In this document: positions 8,660 to 18,209 of the stretch, piece after piece
Numbering within the stretch: the first letter of the stretch is position 1
Layout: the number at the start of each line of letters is the position of its first letter
Assembly: GCF_013416525.1 (NCBI RefSeq)
Contig: NZ_JACCEM010000011.1
Coordinates: 1-64,000 of the forward strand
DNA length: 64,000 nucleotides
Source: Parapusillimonas granuli
GTDB lineage: Bacteria > Pseudomonadota > Gammaproteobacteria > Burkholderiales > Burkholderiaceae_B
Direction of reading: 5' to 3'
The notes under the pieces: generated by a model
The model's database searches: none
The model's input: only the letters and a program-made list of their open reading frames with translations
What the model was told of the DNA's origin: nothing
Translations under genes and position numbers: made by a program

Positions 8660-10390
8660 ATGCGCAACAACCAAGATGGTCAGCTCCGCTTTTCTCCAGG
8701 CCTGGCGCTCGCAGCAATGCTGGTGCTGGCCTTCCTGGTCCTGTTTCTGGTCGTACCCGTCGGCAGCGTGTTCTACAGCGCCTTCGTCAACGCCGACGGC
8801 AGCTTCACCTTCGGGCACTTCGGGGCCTTCTTTCACCAGACGCTCCTGAAGGACTCCTTCTTCAACAGCCTGTACGTCGCCCTGGCCTCCACGTTCTGGG
8901 CGTCCATCATCGCCGTTCCGCTCGCCTACCTGACCATCCGCTTCAGGTTCCGCGGGGCGCTCATCATCCAGACCCTGGGCGTGCTGCCGCTGATCATGCC
9001 GCCCTTCGTGGGCGCGGTCGCGCTGCAGCTGATCTTCGGCCGCTCGGGCAGCCTCAACCTGCTGCTCGATGAATGGCTGGGCGTCACCCTGCCCATCATG
9101 GACGGGCTCAACGGCATCATCTTCGTCGAGTCCCTGCATTATTTTCCCTTCATCCTGCTCAATCTGACCGTGGCGCTGCGCAACATCGACGGCGCCATGG
9201 AAGAAGCCGCGGTGAACCTCGGCGCCAAGGGCTGGCGGCTGTTCCGGCGCGTCATCTTTCCGCTGGGCCTGCCCGGCTACGTCGCCGGCGCCTCGCTGGT
9301 CTTCGTGAAGGTGTTCGACGACCTGGGAACGCCCCTGGTGCTGGGCGTGACCAACATGCTGGCGCCGCAGGCGTACCTGCGCATCACCCAGGTCGGCCTG
9401 GACGACCCGCTGGGCTACGTCATCAGCGTGATCATGATCGGCTTTTCCATACTCGCGCTGTGGCTCTCGGCCAAGGCCCTGAAGGGCAAGGATTACTCCA
9501 CGCTGCAGAAGGGCGGCGGCTCGCTGCAGCAGCGCGAACTCACCGGGCTGCAGACCATACTGGCCTATGCCTGGATACTGCTGGTGCTGCTGCTCGTGCT
9601 GTCGCCGCACATCGGCGTGCTGCTGCTGTCGCTGGCAACGGTCTGGAGCTATGCTCCGCTGCCCGACGGCTATACGCTCGAGCACTACGCCACGATCTTC
9701 CAGGACTCCCCCGGCATGATCGGCAACACGCTGCTGTACTGCGGCCTGGCGGCCGGCATCGACGTCATCCTGGGCACCGCCATCGCCTATCTCATGCTGC
9801 GCACCCGCCTGCCCGGCCGGCAATGGCTGGACTGGATCGCCTCGGCCGCCCTGGCCGTGCCGGGCATCGTGCTCGCCATCGGCTTCATGCGCACCTTCCG
9901 CGGCATCGAGATCCCCGGCACGGGCACCGCCCTGACGGGAACCTGGATACTCATCATGATCGCCTATTCCGTCAGGCGCCTGCCCTATGCGCTGCGCTCC
10001 TGCGTGGCGGCGCTGCAGCAGATCAATCTTTCGCTCGAAGAAGCGGCCGCCTCCGTGGGCGCCGGCCGCTACAGCACCATCCGGCGCGTCGTCATACCGC
10101 TCATGGCGGGCGGCATGCTGGCCGGCTTCGTCACCAGCTTCATCACCGCGGCGGTCGAGCTCTCGGCCACCATCATGCTGGTCACGCGCGACAGCGACGC
10201 GCCCATGAGCTACGGCATCTATCTGTACATGCAAAGCGCGTCCGGCCGCGGGCCGGGCGCCGCCCTGGGGGTGCTCGCCGTCGTCGCGGTCGCCGTGGGC
10301 ACTTATGCATCGCATCTCATCGTTGAACGCGCCTCGGCCCGCCAGCGCCCGGCGCGCGGGCTGGCGCCGGTGAACGCAAACATGCCCTGA
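8660..10390 (+). CDS. ABC importer permease with two fused membrane domains (FbpB/ThiP-like)
   Basis: A 576-residue inner-membrane protein carrying two BPD_transp_1 halves in one chain, as in ferric and thiamine permeases. Each half has an EAA loop contacting the ATPase: EEAAVNLGAKGWRLFRRVIF near residue 180 and EEAAASVGAGRYSTIRRVVI near 460. At least twelve hydrophobic helices are visible. It starts 15 bp after the binding-protein gene and ends 10 bp before the ATPase gene, so the three form one operon. Confidence 0.93.
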   Translation: MRNNQDGQLRFSPGLALAAMLVLAFLVLFLVVPVGSVFYSAFVNADGSFTFGHFGAFFHQTLLKDSFFNSLYVALASTFWASIIAVPLAYLTIRFRFRGALIIQTLGVLPLIMPPFVGAVALQLIFGRSGSLNLLLDEWLGVTLPIMDGLNGIIFVESLHYFPFILLNLTVALRNIDGAMEEAAVNLGAKGWRLFRRVIFPLGLPGYVAGASLVFVKVFDDLGTPLVLGVTNMLAPQAYLRITQVGLDDPLGYVISVIMIGFSILALWLSAKALKGKDYSTLQKGGGSLQQRELTGLQTILAYAWILLVLLLVLSPHIGVLLLSLATVWSYAPLPDGYTLEHYATIFQDSPGMIGNTLLYCGLAAGIDVILGTAIAYLMLRTRLPGRQWLDWIASAALAVPGIVLAIGFMRTFRGIEIPGTGTALTGTWILIMIAYSVRRLPYALRSCVAALQQINLSLEEAAASVGAGRYSTIRRVVIPLMAGGMLAGFVTSFITAAVELSATIMLVTRDSDAPMSYGIYLYMQSASGRGPGAALGVLAVVAVAVGTYASHLIVERASARQRPARGLAPVNANMP

Positions 10391-10400
10391 AGGAATCCCC

Positions 10401-11486
10401 ATGAAGAAAGTCAGTGTCGAATGCCAGAACATACGGCTGTCTTATGGCGCCACCGAGGTCCTCAAGGACATCAATCTTCGCATCGAGCCGGGCGAGTTCT
10501 TCGCCCTGCTCGGGCCCTCGGGCTCGGGCAAGTCCACCTTGCTGCGGCTCATCGCCGGCTTCAACCGGCACAATGCGGGCCGCCTGCTGGTCGACGGCCG
10601 GGACATCAGCGCGGTGCCCGCCCACAAGCGCAACATCGGCATGGTCTTCCAGAGCTATGCGCTCTGGCCCCACATGACGGTCTGGGACAACGTCGCCTTC
10701 GGCCTGGTCGAACGGCGCCTGCCTTCCGCCGAAATCAAGGAGCGCGTCGCTTCCGTGCTGGCCCTGGTGGGGCTGTCCGACTATGCGAAAAGAAGGCCCA
10801 ACGAGCTGTCCGGCGGCCAGCAGCAGCGGGTCGCGCTGGCGCGCACCATCGTGATCGAGCCGCAAGTCCTGCTGCTGGACGAACCGCTGTCCAACCTGGA
10901 CAAGAACCTGCGCGTGCAGATGCGCCAGGAACTGCTGTCGCTGCAAAGACGCCTGGGCATCACCACCATTTTCGTCACCCACGATCAGGAAGAAGCCATG
11001 ACGACCGCCGACCGCATGGCCGTCCTGGACCAGGGCGTCGTGCAGCAGGTGGGCAGGCCGTCCGAGCTCTATGATTTCCCGTGCAATCGCTTCGTCGCGA
11101 ACTTCGTCGGCACCATGAACGTGCTGGAGGGCCAGGTCCGGGGCCAAAGCGACAGAATAGTGGCGATGGAAGTCGCGGGCGTGGGCGAGATCGCCCTGCC
11201 CCTGCAGACCAACGCCGCCATCAACGACAGGCTCGCCGTCAGCTTCCGCCCGCACACCGTCCAGCTCGAAGAGCTGCCCGAGCGCCAGACCAAGCGCTTC
11301 ATCTGGCTGCCCGGCATCGTCCGGCACAGTGAATTCCTGGGCGAGTTCACGCGCTACGCCGTCCAGGTCGGGCAGCAGACGCTCACCGCGGACCAGGCGC
11401 ATTTTGCCGGCATCACGCTGTACGAACCCGGAGCCGCCGTGTCCGTGGGCCTGGAACCGACGCAGATCCGGCTGCTGCCAGCATGA
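10401..11486 (+). CDS. ABC importer ATP-binding protein (PotA/FbpC/UgpC type, with TOBE domain)
   Basis: A 361-residue ATPase energising the upstream permease. Walker A is GPSGSGKST, the signature is LSGGQQQR, Walker B is [11 protein letters not shown] and the switch histidine is in FVTHDQEEA. About 120 residues after the nucleotide-binding domain form the regulatory TOBE region (SFRPHTVQLEELPE). A good ribosome site (AAGGAATCCCC) precedes the ATG. The stop codon overlaps the ATG of the next gene (ATGA at 11483-11486), extending the operon to the DUF421 protein. Confidence 0.93.
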   Translation: MKKVSVECQNIRLSYGATEVLKDINLRIEPGEFFALLGPSGSGKSTLLRLIAGFNRHNAGRLLVDGRDISAVPAHKRNIGMVFQSYALWPHMTVWDNVAFGLVERRLPSAEIKERVASVLALVGLSDYAKRRPNELSGGQQQRVALARTIVIEPQVLLLDEPLSNLDKNLRVQMRQELLSLQRRLGITTIFVTHDQEEAMTTADRMAVLDQGVVQQVGRPSELYDFPCNRFVANFVGTMNVLEGQVRGQSDRIVAMEVAGVGEIALPLQTNAAINDRLAVSFRPHTVQLEELPERQTKRFIWLPGIVRHSEFLGEFTRYAVQVGQQTLTADQAHFAGITLYEPGAAVSVGLEPTQIRLLPA

Positions 11487-12175
11487 ACGCCTTCGACTGG
11501 CAGCGCATGCTGCTGGACAAATTCCCCTGGACCTTTCTGGGGGAAGTCGCTTTCCGGGCCGCCGTGGCCTATGTCCTGGTGTTCGCGTTCCTGAAGATAT
11601 CCGGGCGCCGGGGCATCAAGCAGCTGTCGCTCTTCGAAGTCGTCGTCATTCTCACGCTGGGCTCGGCCGCCGGCGACGTCACCCTTTACGGCGACGTGCC
11701 CCTGCTGCCGGTCTTCATGATCTTCTCCGTGCTGCTGGTCATGTACCGGCTGACCACGTTCTTCATGTCGCGCAGCGTCCGTTTCAGCTACTGGATGGAA
11801 GGCGAGCCGGTCACCTTCATCCGCGAAGGCCTCTACGAAATCGAGAACATGCGCCGGCTGAATGTGTCCGAAGACGAGTTCCTGATGGAATTGCGGCAGC
11901 AGAGCGTGGAGCACCTGGGCCAGGTCAGGCTGGCGGTCATCGAGGTCGACGGCAACATCAGCCTTTATTTCTATGAGGACGACGACCTCAGGCCCGGCCT
12001 CTCGGTGCTTCCACCCGAACACAGGCCGGCTTACGAGACCACGCCCTGCGCGGGGCTGCATGCCTGCATCAATTGCGGCAACGTCGAAGAAATCCCCGAG
12101 CGCGGGCAATTGAAATGCCCGCGCTGCGGGGAAGGCATGTGGTCGCGCGCGCTGTCCACCCGGCGCGCGCGCTGA
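11483..12175 (+). CDS. DUF421 (YetF-like) membrane protein with C-terminal zinc-ribbon
   Basis: A 230-residue protein. Three hydrophobic segments (about 20-90) precede a DUF421 cytoplasmic domain containing SGRRGIKQLSLFEVVVILTLG and FIREGLYEIENMRRLNVSEDE. Residues about 190-222 contain CINC...CPRC, two CxxC pairs plus an extra cysteine in TTPCAGLHAC, a probable zinc ribbon not usual for short YetF proteins. The ATG overlaps the ABC ATPase stop (ATGA), so translation is likely coupled. The family's biochemical role is not established; coupling to an importer hints at a membrane-linked role with that transporter, which is inference. Confidence 0.85.
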   Translation: MNAFDWQRMLLDKFPWTFLGEVAFRAAVAYVLVFAFLKISGRRGIKQLSLFEVVVILTLGSAAGDVTLYGDVPLLPVFMIFSVLLVMYRLTTFFMSRSVRFSYWMEGEPVTFIREGLYEIENMRRLNVSEDEFLMELRQQSVEHLGQVRLAVIEVDGNISLYFYEDDDLRPGLSVLPPEHRPAYETTPCAGLHACINCGNVEEIPERGQLKCPRCGEGMWSRALSTRRAR

Positions 12176-12267
12176 ATCCACAGCCGCTTGCCCGCGCCCC
12201 GCCGGTTGACGCGGCTTGACGCCGCGCCTATGCTCGAACCGTCGATTCACTTTGCAGGAGCACGTTC

Positions 12268-12816
12268 ATGAGCCAGTACCAAATCGCCGTGGTCGTCGGC
12301 AGTCTCAGAAAGGATTCCCTCAATCGCAAGCTCGCCCAGGCGCTCGTCAAGCTCGGGCCGCCCGAATTTTCCTTCAAGTACGTGGAAATCGGCGACCTGC
12401 CCTTGTACAACCAGGACGACGACGGCGACCAGGCCCCCAGCGTCAAGCGGCTGAAGGCCGAGATCAGCGCGTCGCAAGGGGTGGTCTTCGTCACCGCGGA
12501 ATACAACCGTTCCATACCGGGAGTGCTGAAGAACGCCATCGATCATGCGTCGCGTCCTTATGGCCAGAGCGCCTGGGCGGGCAAGCCGGCGGGCGTCATC
12601 GGCACGTCGATCGGGTCGATCGGCTCCGCTTTGGCGCAGCAGCATTTGCGCAATGTGCTGGCGTATCTGAACATGCCGACGATGGGGCAGCCGGAGGCGT
12701 TCATCCATTCGAATGACGCGCTGTACGATGCGGACGGGAACCTGAACGAGGGCAGCAAGGGTTTTCTGCAGGGCTGGATGAATCAGTACGCGGCCTGGGT
12801 AAGAAAACACGCGTGA
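12268..12816 (+). CDS. NAD(P)H-dependent FMN reductase / quinone reductase (ChrR-like)
   Basis: A 182-residue flavodoxin-fold reductase of the NADPH-dependent FMN reductase family. The phosphate loop is GSLRKDSLNRKLA (residues 11-23), and EYNRSIPGVLKNAIDHASRP (about 79-98) is the hallmark FMN/quinone-binding motif. A GCAGGAGC ribosome site precedes the ATG. Relatives reduce quinones, azo dyes or chromate in the cytoplasm; the physiological substrate cannot be told from sequence. Confidence 0.9.
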   Translation: MSQYQIAVVVGSLRKDSLNRKLAQALVKLGPPEFSFKYVEIGDLPLYNQDDDGDQAPSVKRLKAEISASQGVVFVTAEYNRSIPGVLKNAIDHASRPYGQSAWAGKPAGVIGTSIGSIGSALAQQHLRNVLAYLNMPTMGQPEAFIHSNDALYDADGNLNEGSKGFLQGWMNQYAAWVRKHA

Positions 12817-12857
12817 CCGCCGCGCCCGCCCGCCGTTCGGGCTTGCGGCCGCGGCGG
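12817..12857. terminator. Candidate bidirectional hairpin between FMN reductase and acylphosphatase genes
   Basis: CCGCCGCG directly after the stop codon pairs with CGCGGCGG at 12850-12857, enclosing a second short CCCG/CGGG stem. It fills the gap between two convergent genes. There is no T-tract, so an intrinsic terminator is only suggested. Confidence 0.35.
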
Positions 12858-12859
12858 CC

Positions 12860-13180
12860 TCAAATCCGCTCGAACCGGTCGTAGCGCCTCTCGGTCTGCT
12901 CGGTCGCATGCGCCACTTCCGCGACCCTCGCCCCGGGCGGGCCCACATGCAGCCAGGACAGCATGCGGTCCACGCGGTCATGCCCGCCTTGCAGCAGGAC
13001 CTCCACCGAGCCGTTCGGGTCGTTCCGCACCCAGCCCGTCACCCCCAGCAGGTGCGCCTGCCGGACCGCCGCCGCCCGGAAACCCACGCCCTGCACACGG
13101 CCCGTCACCCGGGCGCGTATCGTTTCAACCTCATCGACTCGATCCAGCTTCTTCATGATTCCACTACAATTTTCAAGCAT
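12860..13180 (-). CDS. acyP: Acylphosphatase
   Basis: About 106 residues with the acylphosphatase signature GRVQGVGFRAAAVRQA, including the phosphate-binding arginine in GVGFR, and the downstream GWVRNDPNGSVEVLLQG containing the catalytic asparagine. The enzyme hydrolyses acyl-phosphates in the cytoplasm. I chose the ATG at 13180 because AGGAAAGG sits eight bases upstream; a second ATG at 13156 would give about 98 residues, closer to family length. With the longer start it overlaps the GH15 stop by 8 bp, suggesting coupled translation. Confidence 0.9.
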   Translation of the reverse strand: MLENCSGIMKKLDRVDEVETIRARVTGRVQGVGFRAAAVRQAHLLGVTGWVRNDPNGSVEVLLQGGHDRVDRMLSWLHVGPPGARVAEVAHATEQTERRYDRFERI

Positions 13181-14969
13181 GCGCCCTTTCCTGTGCCGGC
13201 GCCTGCACACGATGCAAGTTTAATGCGGTATTGATGATGCCCACATGGCTGAACGCCTGCGGGAAATTCCCCAGCATGCGCTTGTGCAAGGGATCGTACT
13301 GCTCCGCAAGCAGGCCCACGTCATTGCATAGGCCCGCCAGGCGGGTGAACAGCTCGCGGGCGTCTTCGTCGCGGCCCAACAGCACGTAGACGTCGGCCAG
13401 CCAGAACGAACACACCAGGAAGGTACCCTCGCCGGGCGGCAGGCCGTCGACGCCGTGCTCGGTCTCATAGCGCAGCAGGAAGCCGTCGCGCATCAGCCGC
13501 TTTTCGATCGCCGCCACCGTTCCCGCCACCCGCGGATCGTCGGCCGGCAGGAAGCCCGTCAGCGGGATCTGCAGCAGGCTGGCGTCCAGCAGCGTGGAAT
13601 CGTAGGACTGCACGAAACTGTTCATGTCGGCATTGAAGCCGCGACGGCAGACTTCTTCATGTATTTCGTCGGCGATGCGGCGGCAGTTGCGGGCGAATTC
13701 CTGGCCGTTCTCCATCGCGCCCGCCACGTGGGCGATGCGGTCGAACGCGACCCAAGACATGACTTTGGAGTGCGTGAAGTGCCGCTGGGCCGCCCGGATC
13801 TCCCAGATGCCCTCGTCCGGATTGCGCCAGGCCTTCTCAAGGAAAGGCACGATGACTTCGGCGATGGCTTCGATGCGTGGATGCCTGGGCAGATGCCCTT
13901 TGATGGCCTGGGCCATGGCGTCGGCGACCTCGCCGAACACGTCGAGCTGGGTCTGGGTGGCGGCGGCGTTGCCGATGCGCACGGGCTGGGAATCCTCGTA
14001 GCCGCAGAGCCACGGCAATTCGTATTCATGCAGGCGGCGCTCGCCGCCCAGGCCATACATGATCTGCATCTGATCGGGGCTGCCCGCCACCGAACGGGTC
14101 AGCCAGTCGCGCCAGGCGCTGGCTTCCTCGAAGTATCCCATGTTCATGAAGGCCAGCAGGGTCATGGTGGCGTCGCGCAGCCAGCAATACCGGTAGTCCC
14201 AGTTGCGTTGCCCGCCGATCTGTTCCGGCAGCGACGTGGTGGCCGCGGCCACGATGCCGCCCGTGGGCAGATAGGTCAGCGCCTTCAGAGTGATCAGCGA
14301 GCGCTTGACCAGGGCGGACATGGGCCCGACGTCCGGGCAGCGGCTGGAGAATTCATGCCAGAAATAGCGGGTCTTGGCCAGCGACGCCTCGGGATCGAAG
14401 CCTTCGGCGACGGGCTCGTGCGACGGCTGGTGCGTCAGGGTGAACGACCTGCGCTCGCCCGCGCCGACGCTGAAGCGGGCGGTGGAATGCAGGGCCCGCG
14501 CCTTGATGGGCGTGTGGGTGCGCAGCACCAGCATGTCCGGCCCCGCCACCGCCGTGAGCGTAAGCGGATCGTGGCGCTCGACCCATGGAACGGTGCGGCC
14601 GTAATCGAAGCGGATGACCAGGTCCATATTGAAGGCGACGCGGCCTCTGACGCCCACCACGATGCGCACGACGCTGGAATGGCGGAACGTGGACGGCATG
14701 AAGTCGATCAGCTTGGCCTCGCCCTCGTCGGTGGTGAACGTGGTTTCCAGGATCATGGTGCCGTCCAGGTACTGGCGCGATACGCGCCGCACGGGCGCCG
14801 TCGGCGCTATCTGCCACCGGCCGTTTTCCGGCGTGCCCAGCAAGGCGGCAAAACAGGCCGGCGCATCGAAACGCGGGAAGCACAGCCAGTCTATGGCGCC
14901 TTCCTTGGACACCAGCGCCGCGGTGCGGCAGTTGCCCAGCAATGCATAGTCTTCGATTCGGGATGCCAT
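13173..14969 (-). CDS. Glycoside hydrolase family 15 protein (glucoamylase/trehalase-like)
   Basis: A 598-residue GH15 enzyme. The ATG at 14969 is preceded by TCAGGAGGAAT, a near-perfect ribosome site, so upstream in-frame extension is rejected. An N-terminal beta-sandwich (SRIEDYALLGNCRTAALVS) precedes the alpha/alpha barrel with NWDYRYCWLRDATMTL, which carries the usual catalytic-region acidic residue, and GLPPGEGTFLVCSFWLAD near the end. Bacterial cytoplasmic GH15 proteins of this type include trehalases and oligosaccharide glucoamylases; the substrate is not decided. No signal peptide is visible. The gene is divergent from a universal stress protein. Confidence 0.9.
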   Translation of the reverse strand: MASRIEDYALLGNCRTAALVSKEGAIDWLCFPRFDAPACFAALLGTPENGRWQIAPTAPVRRVSRQYLDGTMILETTFTTDEGEAKLIDFMPSTFRHSSVVRIVVGVRGRVAFNMDLVIRFDYGRTVPWVERHDPLTLTAVAGPDMLVLRTHTPIKARALHSTARFSVGAGERRSFTLTHQPSHEPVAEGFDPEASLAKTRYFWHEFSSRCPDVGPMSALVKRSLITLKALTYLPTGGIVAAATTSLPEQIGGQRNWDYRYCWLRDATMTLLAFMNMGYFEEASAWRDWLTRSVAGSPDQMQIMYGLGGERRLHEYELPWLCGYEDSQPVRIGNAAATQTQLDVFGEVADAMAQAIKGHLPRHPRIEAIAEVIVPFLEKAWRNPDEGIWEIRAAQRHFTHSKVMSWVAFDRIAHVAGAMENGQEFARNCRRIADEIHEEVCRRGFNADMNSFVQSYDSTLLDASLLQIPLTGFLPADDPRVAGTVAAIEKRLMRDGFLLRYETEHGVDGLPPGEGTFLVCSFWLADVYVLLGRDEDARELFTRLAGLCNDVGLLAEQYDPLHKRMLGNFPQAFSHVGIINTALNLHRVQAPAQERAHA

Positions 14970-15036
14970 ATTCCTCCTGACAAATCGCTGCGATAAAAGG
15001 GATGGATTCAAAGCCTGATACGATAGCGACGCACTC

Positions 15037-15063
15037 TTGATTTTGCTCAGTACGCCGTATACT
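15037..15063 (+). promoter_or_regulatory. Possible sigma-70 promoter for the universal stress gene
   Basis: TTGATT (15037-15042) and TATACT (15058-15063) are separated by 15 bp, shorter than the ideal 17. They lie in the AT-richer divergent gap about 100 bp upstream of the usp ATG. The match of each hexamer is fair but the spacing weakens the call. Confidence 0.3.
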
Positions 15064-15159
15064 GTAGCTTCTAATCTAATATAAGGCTGCCGTCCGGCTC
15101 GCGCCAAACGCAAGGGGGGCCGCCGTGAATATCAATCGCAACCCATTAAAGAGGCTTTA

Positions 15160-15585
15160 ATGAGAAACATCCTAGTTCCCGTAGACGGCTCCGATTCTTC
15201 CGTACGCGCAGTCAAGGCCGCCATTCAGGCAATGAAGGAGCTCGGAGACACCAAGCTGCATATCATCACGGTGCATCCTCCCATTGTTTCAGGCAACGTA
15301 AAACGGTTTTTCTCAGCGGAAGCCATCAACGACTACTACCAGGACGAAGGCCGCAACGCCCTGCTCCCAGCAAAAACCGTGCTCGATGAAGCCGGCATCA
15401 GCTATGAGGACTCGGTCCAAGTGGGGCCGGTGGCGCCCACCATCGCCAAATACGCCAAGGATCACGGCTGCGACCTGATCATCATGGGTACGCGCGGCCT
15501 GGGCAGCGTGACCGGCATGGTGCTGGGCTCCATTGCCACCAAAGTGCTCAGCCTGGTCGACATCCCCGTCACCCTGGTCAAATAA
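15160..15585 (+). CDS. Universal stress protein, UspA family
   Basis: A 141-residue single-domain Usp protein. It starts MRNILVPVDGSDSS and ends with the ATP-binding pattern G-x2-G-x9-G-S (GTRGLGSVTGMVLGS, about 112-126), placing it in the nucleotide-binding subgroup. AAGAGG precedes the ATG. Such proteins dimerise in the cytoplasm and are induced by stress or energy limitation; the exact role is not predictable. It ends 15 bp from the convergent sugar dehydrogenase gene. Confidence 0.93.
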   Translation: MRNILVPVDGSDSSVRAVKAAIQAMKELGDTKLHIITVHPPIVSGNVKRFFSAEAINDYYQDEGRNALLPAKTVLDEAGISYEDSVQVGPVAPTIAKYAKDHGCDLIIMGTRGLGSVTGMVLGSIATKVLSLVDIPVTLVK

Positions 15586-15594
15586 GCCCCGCCC

Positions 15595-15615
15595 GGCCTG
15601 CTATTCCGGCAGGCC
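15595..15615. terminator. Candidate bidirectional terminator hairpin between usp and sugar dehydrogenase genes
   Basis: GGCCTGC and GCAGGCC form a perfect 7-bp stem around a 7-nt loop. The hairpin covers the stop codon of the minus-strand gene in a 15-bp convergent gap. No strong U-tract follows on either strand. Confidence 0.35.
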
Positions 15616-16812
15616 CACCCGCAGCAGCCTGCCCTTCGGGGCATCGGTCAGCACGTATACATAGCCATCGGGCCCCACCCGCACATCGCGTATGCGTTCG
15701 CGCAGATTCCCCAGCAGGCGCTGCTCGCCGCTTATCGTGTCGCCGTCCAGGGTCAGCCGTATCAGCTCCTGGTCCTTCAGCGCGCCGATGAACAAAGAAT
15801 GCCTCCATGCCGGAAACCGGTCGGCATCGTAGAAGGCCATGCCGGAGATCGCCGGCGACACTTTCCAGTAATAGATGGGCGGCTCCATGCCCGCGGCTTC
15901 CGCGCCTTCTGCCTCCGGAATGCCGAAGCCCGAATAATTCACCCCATGGGTTGCCTTCGGCCAGCCATAGTTCCGGCCCGCCAGGGGAATGTTGATTTCG
16001 TCGCCGCCCCGGGGGCCGTGCTCGTGGGTCCAGAGCCGCCCGGTCCAGGGATTGAGCGCCGCGCCCTGCTGGTTGCGGTGCCCGTACGACCAGATTTCCG
16101 GCCGCGCGCCGGCGCGCCCGACGAAGGGATTGTCCGGCGGCACGGCGCCGTCCGGAAGCAGGCGCACGATCTTGCCCTGGTGCTTGTCCAGGTCCTGGGC
16201 GGTGGGGCGCTGGTTGTTCTCGCCCAGGGCGATGAACAAATGGCCCTGGCGGTCGAACACCAGCCGGGAGCCGAAATGGTGGCCCGACGACAGCTTGGGC
16301 GCCTGCCGGAATATGACTTTGAAATCGCGCAATTCGCGGGCGTCGTCGGACAGCACGCCATAGCCCGCGGCGGTGCCCGCGCGGCCGCCGTCGCCCTCTT
16401 CCGCATAGGTCAGATAGACCCGGCGGCTGCTGCGGAAATCGGGCGCCAGGGCGACATCGAGCAGGCCGCCCTGCCCGCGCGCGAAAACCTTGGGCACGCC
16501 CCGGATGGGTTCCGACAGCTTGCCGTCCGGGCCCAGCCTGCGAAGCGCGCCCGGCCTTTCGGTGATCAGCATGCCCCGCCCATCGGGCAGAAAAGCCAGG
16601 GCCCAGGGGTGTTGCAGATTCCCGGCGATTTCCTTGACTTCGACCCGGTCGGCCGGCTGCGGCGCCGCCGCCGCGCGGGCGTGGACCTTGGCCGGCGCCC
16701 AGGCCGCCAGGCAGGCCAGCAGGCCCAGTCCGGCGACGGCCGCCCGCATCGAGGACCCCGCCGCATGCCTATTGAAAGCCCTGGAGAAAATCATGGCATG
16801 TGCTCCATTCAT
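15601..16812 (-). CDS. Periplasmic PQQ-dependent soluble sugar (aldose) dehydrogenase, YliI/sGDH family
   Basis: A 403-residue beta-propeller dehydrogenase. Relatives oxidise aldoses in the periplasm with PQQ and calcium. An N-terminal signal peptide is present ([22 protein letters not shown]). Motifs of the fold are [34 protein letters not shown] (active-site histidine region), YGHRNQQG and [12 protein letters not shown]. The ATG overlaps the zwf stop by 4 bp (ATGA), although an internal ATG at 16794 is also possible. Coupling to zwf and gnd suggests a shared role in glucose/gluconate catabolism. No PQQ biosynthesis genes are in the window. Confidence 0.92.
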   Translation of the reverse strand: MNGAHAMIFSRAFNRHAAGSSMRAAVAGLGLLACLAAWAPAKVHARAAAAPQPADRVEVKEIAGNLQHPWALAFLPDGRGMLITERPGALRRLGPDGKLSEPIRGVPKVFARGQGGLLDVALAPDFRSSRRVYLTYAEEGDGGRAGTAAGYGVLSDDARELRDFKVIFRQAPKLSSGHHFGSRLVFDRQGHLFIALGENNQRPTAQDLDKHQGKIVRLLPDGAVPPDNPFVGRAGARPEIWSYGHRNQQGAALNPWTGRLWTHEHGPRGGDEINIPLAGRNYGWPKATHGVNYSGFGIPEAEGAEAAGMEPPIYYWKVSPAISGMAFYDADRFPAWRHSLFIGALKDQELIRLTLDGDTISGEQRLLGNLRERIRDVRVGPDGYVYVLTDAPKGRLLRVGLPE

Positions 16813-18209
16813 TCTTGCGCCGCGGCGGGATTATGCCAGCCGCCATAGGAGGCGATGAGTTCGTCGGCCTTGGCCGGCCCCCAGCTTCCCGGCGCATAGG
16901 GCAGCACTTTGGGATGCTGGTCCAGCACCCTGCCCAGAACGGCCCAGGCCGCTTCGATGGCCGCTTCGCCGGCGAACAGCGCGCGGTCGCCGGCGATGGC
17001 GTCCGCCAGCAAGCGCGCATAGGGCGACTCCTGGCCGGCGTCGGCGTCGAGCAGGGACAATTCGAACTGCTCGCCCACGAACTCCTTGCCCGGGCGCTTG
17101 ACGCGCGCCGCCAGCGCCAGGGCGGAACGCGGGGACAGGCGCAGGCGCACGTAATTGGACCGCTCGGCGTCGGATTGCGCGTCCGCGAACAAGGGCTGCG
17201 GCGGCGCTTTCAGCTGCACGATGATCTCGGCGAAATCGCCGGCCAGGCATTTGCCCGAGCGCAGGAACCAGGGAACGCCGGCCCAGCGCCATGAGTCGAC
17301 ATAAAGCCGCAGCGCGCAGAAGGTTTCCACGTCCGAGTCGGGCGCGACGTGCGGCGCATTGCGGTAGCCTTCGTATTGGCCGCGCACCAGGTCGTGCGCC
17401 TGCACGGGCCGCATCGCATGAAACACCTTGGCCTTCTCGGCATGCACGGCGGCATAGCCGCGGTAGGCGGGTGGCTCCATTGCGAGCAGCGCGAGTATCT
17501 GGAACAGATGGTTCTGCACCACGTCGCGCAAGCAGCCCGCGCTTTCATAGAAAGCGCCGCGGTTGCCGACGCCGAAGGATTCGGCCAGGGTGATCTGCAC
17601 GCTTTCCACATAATTGCGGTTCCAGATCGGTTCCAGAAAGGAGTTGGCGAAGCGGAAATACAGGATGTTCATGATCGCCTCCTTGCCCAGGAAGTGATCG
17701 ATCCGGAAGATGGCTTCCTCGGGAAACACCGAGCATGCCAGGTGGTTCAGCTCGCGCGCCGATTCGAGGTCGCGACCGAAGGGCTTTTCCACGATCACGC
17801 GGGCGTCCCGGGCCAGGCCGGAAGCGTCCAGCCCCTTGATCACGGTTTCGAACAGCGCCGGGGGAATGGCCAGGTAATGCGCGGGCCGGACGCTGGCGCC
17901 CAGGGCCTGTTTCAGGCGCTGGAAGGTGGCGGCCTGCCGGTAATCGCCGTTCACGTAGCTGACCAGCCGCAGCAGTTTTTCCAGCGCTTCCTGGTCCGGC
18001 GGGGCGCCGGACCGCTCCAGGCTGTCGATGATGCGTTCCTTCAGCTGGGCGCGATCCATTTCGGACGAGGCCACGCCGACCACGGGCACGTCCAGCGCGC
18101 CGCCGCGCGCCATGGCGTACAAGGCCGGGAATATCTTCTTGTGCGCCAGGTCGCCCGTCATGCCGAAAAGCACCAGGGCGTCGGAGCGCGCGGGCGTCGC
18201 TTCCGTCAA
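16809..18209 (-). CDS. zwf: Glucose-6-phosphate 1-dehydrogenase
   Basis: A 466-residue enzyme for the first oxidative pentose-phosphate/Entner-Doudoroff step. Key motifs are [11 protein letters not shown] (residues 15-25, NADP loop), [15 protein letters not shown] and the active-site RIDHFLGKE. No ATG precedes the NADP loop, so the start must be an alternative codon: TTG at 18209, with GGAGGG eight bases upstream, and TTGA overlap with the gnd stop. The open frame extends to 18842 but that part is the antisense/overlap of gnd. The stop overlaps the next gene's ATG. The gene therefore sits between two coupled neighbours. Confidence 0.95.
   Translation of the reverse strand: MTEATPARSDALVLFGMTGDLAHKKIFPALYAMARGGALDVPVVGVASSEMDRAQLKERIIDSLERSGAPPDQEALEKLLRLVSYVNGDYRQAATFQRLKQALGASVRPAHYLAIPPALFETVIKGLDASGLARDARVIVEKPFGRDLESARELNHLACSVFPEEAIFRIDHFLGKEAIMNILYFRFANSFLEPIWNRNYVESVQITLAESFGVGNRGAFYESAGCLRDVVQNHLFQILALLAMEPPAYRGYAAVHAEKAKVFHAMRPVQAHDLVRGQYEGYRNAPHVAPDSDVETFCALRLYVDSWRWAGVPWFLRSGKCLAGDFAEIIVQLKAPPQPLFADAQSDAERSNYVRLRLSPRSALALAARVKRPGKEFVGEQFELSLLDADAGQESPYARLLADAIAGDRALFAGEAAIEAAWAVLGRVLDQHPKVLPYAPGSWGPAKADELIASYGGWHNPAAAQE

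Noticed and set aside
7199-10432. 1,077-codon minus-strand open frame opposite the ABC binding protein and permease
   Set aside because: Composition (H, Q, D, R-rich) is typical of antisense frames in high-GC DNA; the opposite strand encodes clear transporter proteins.
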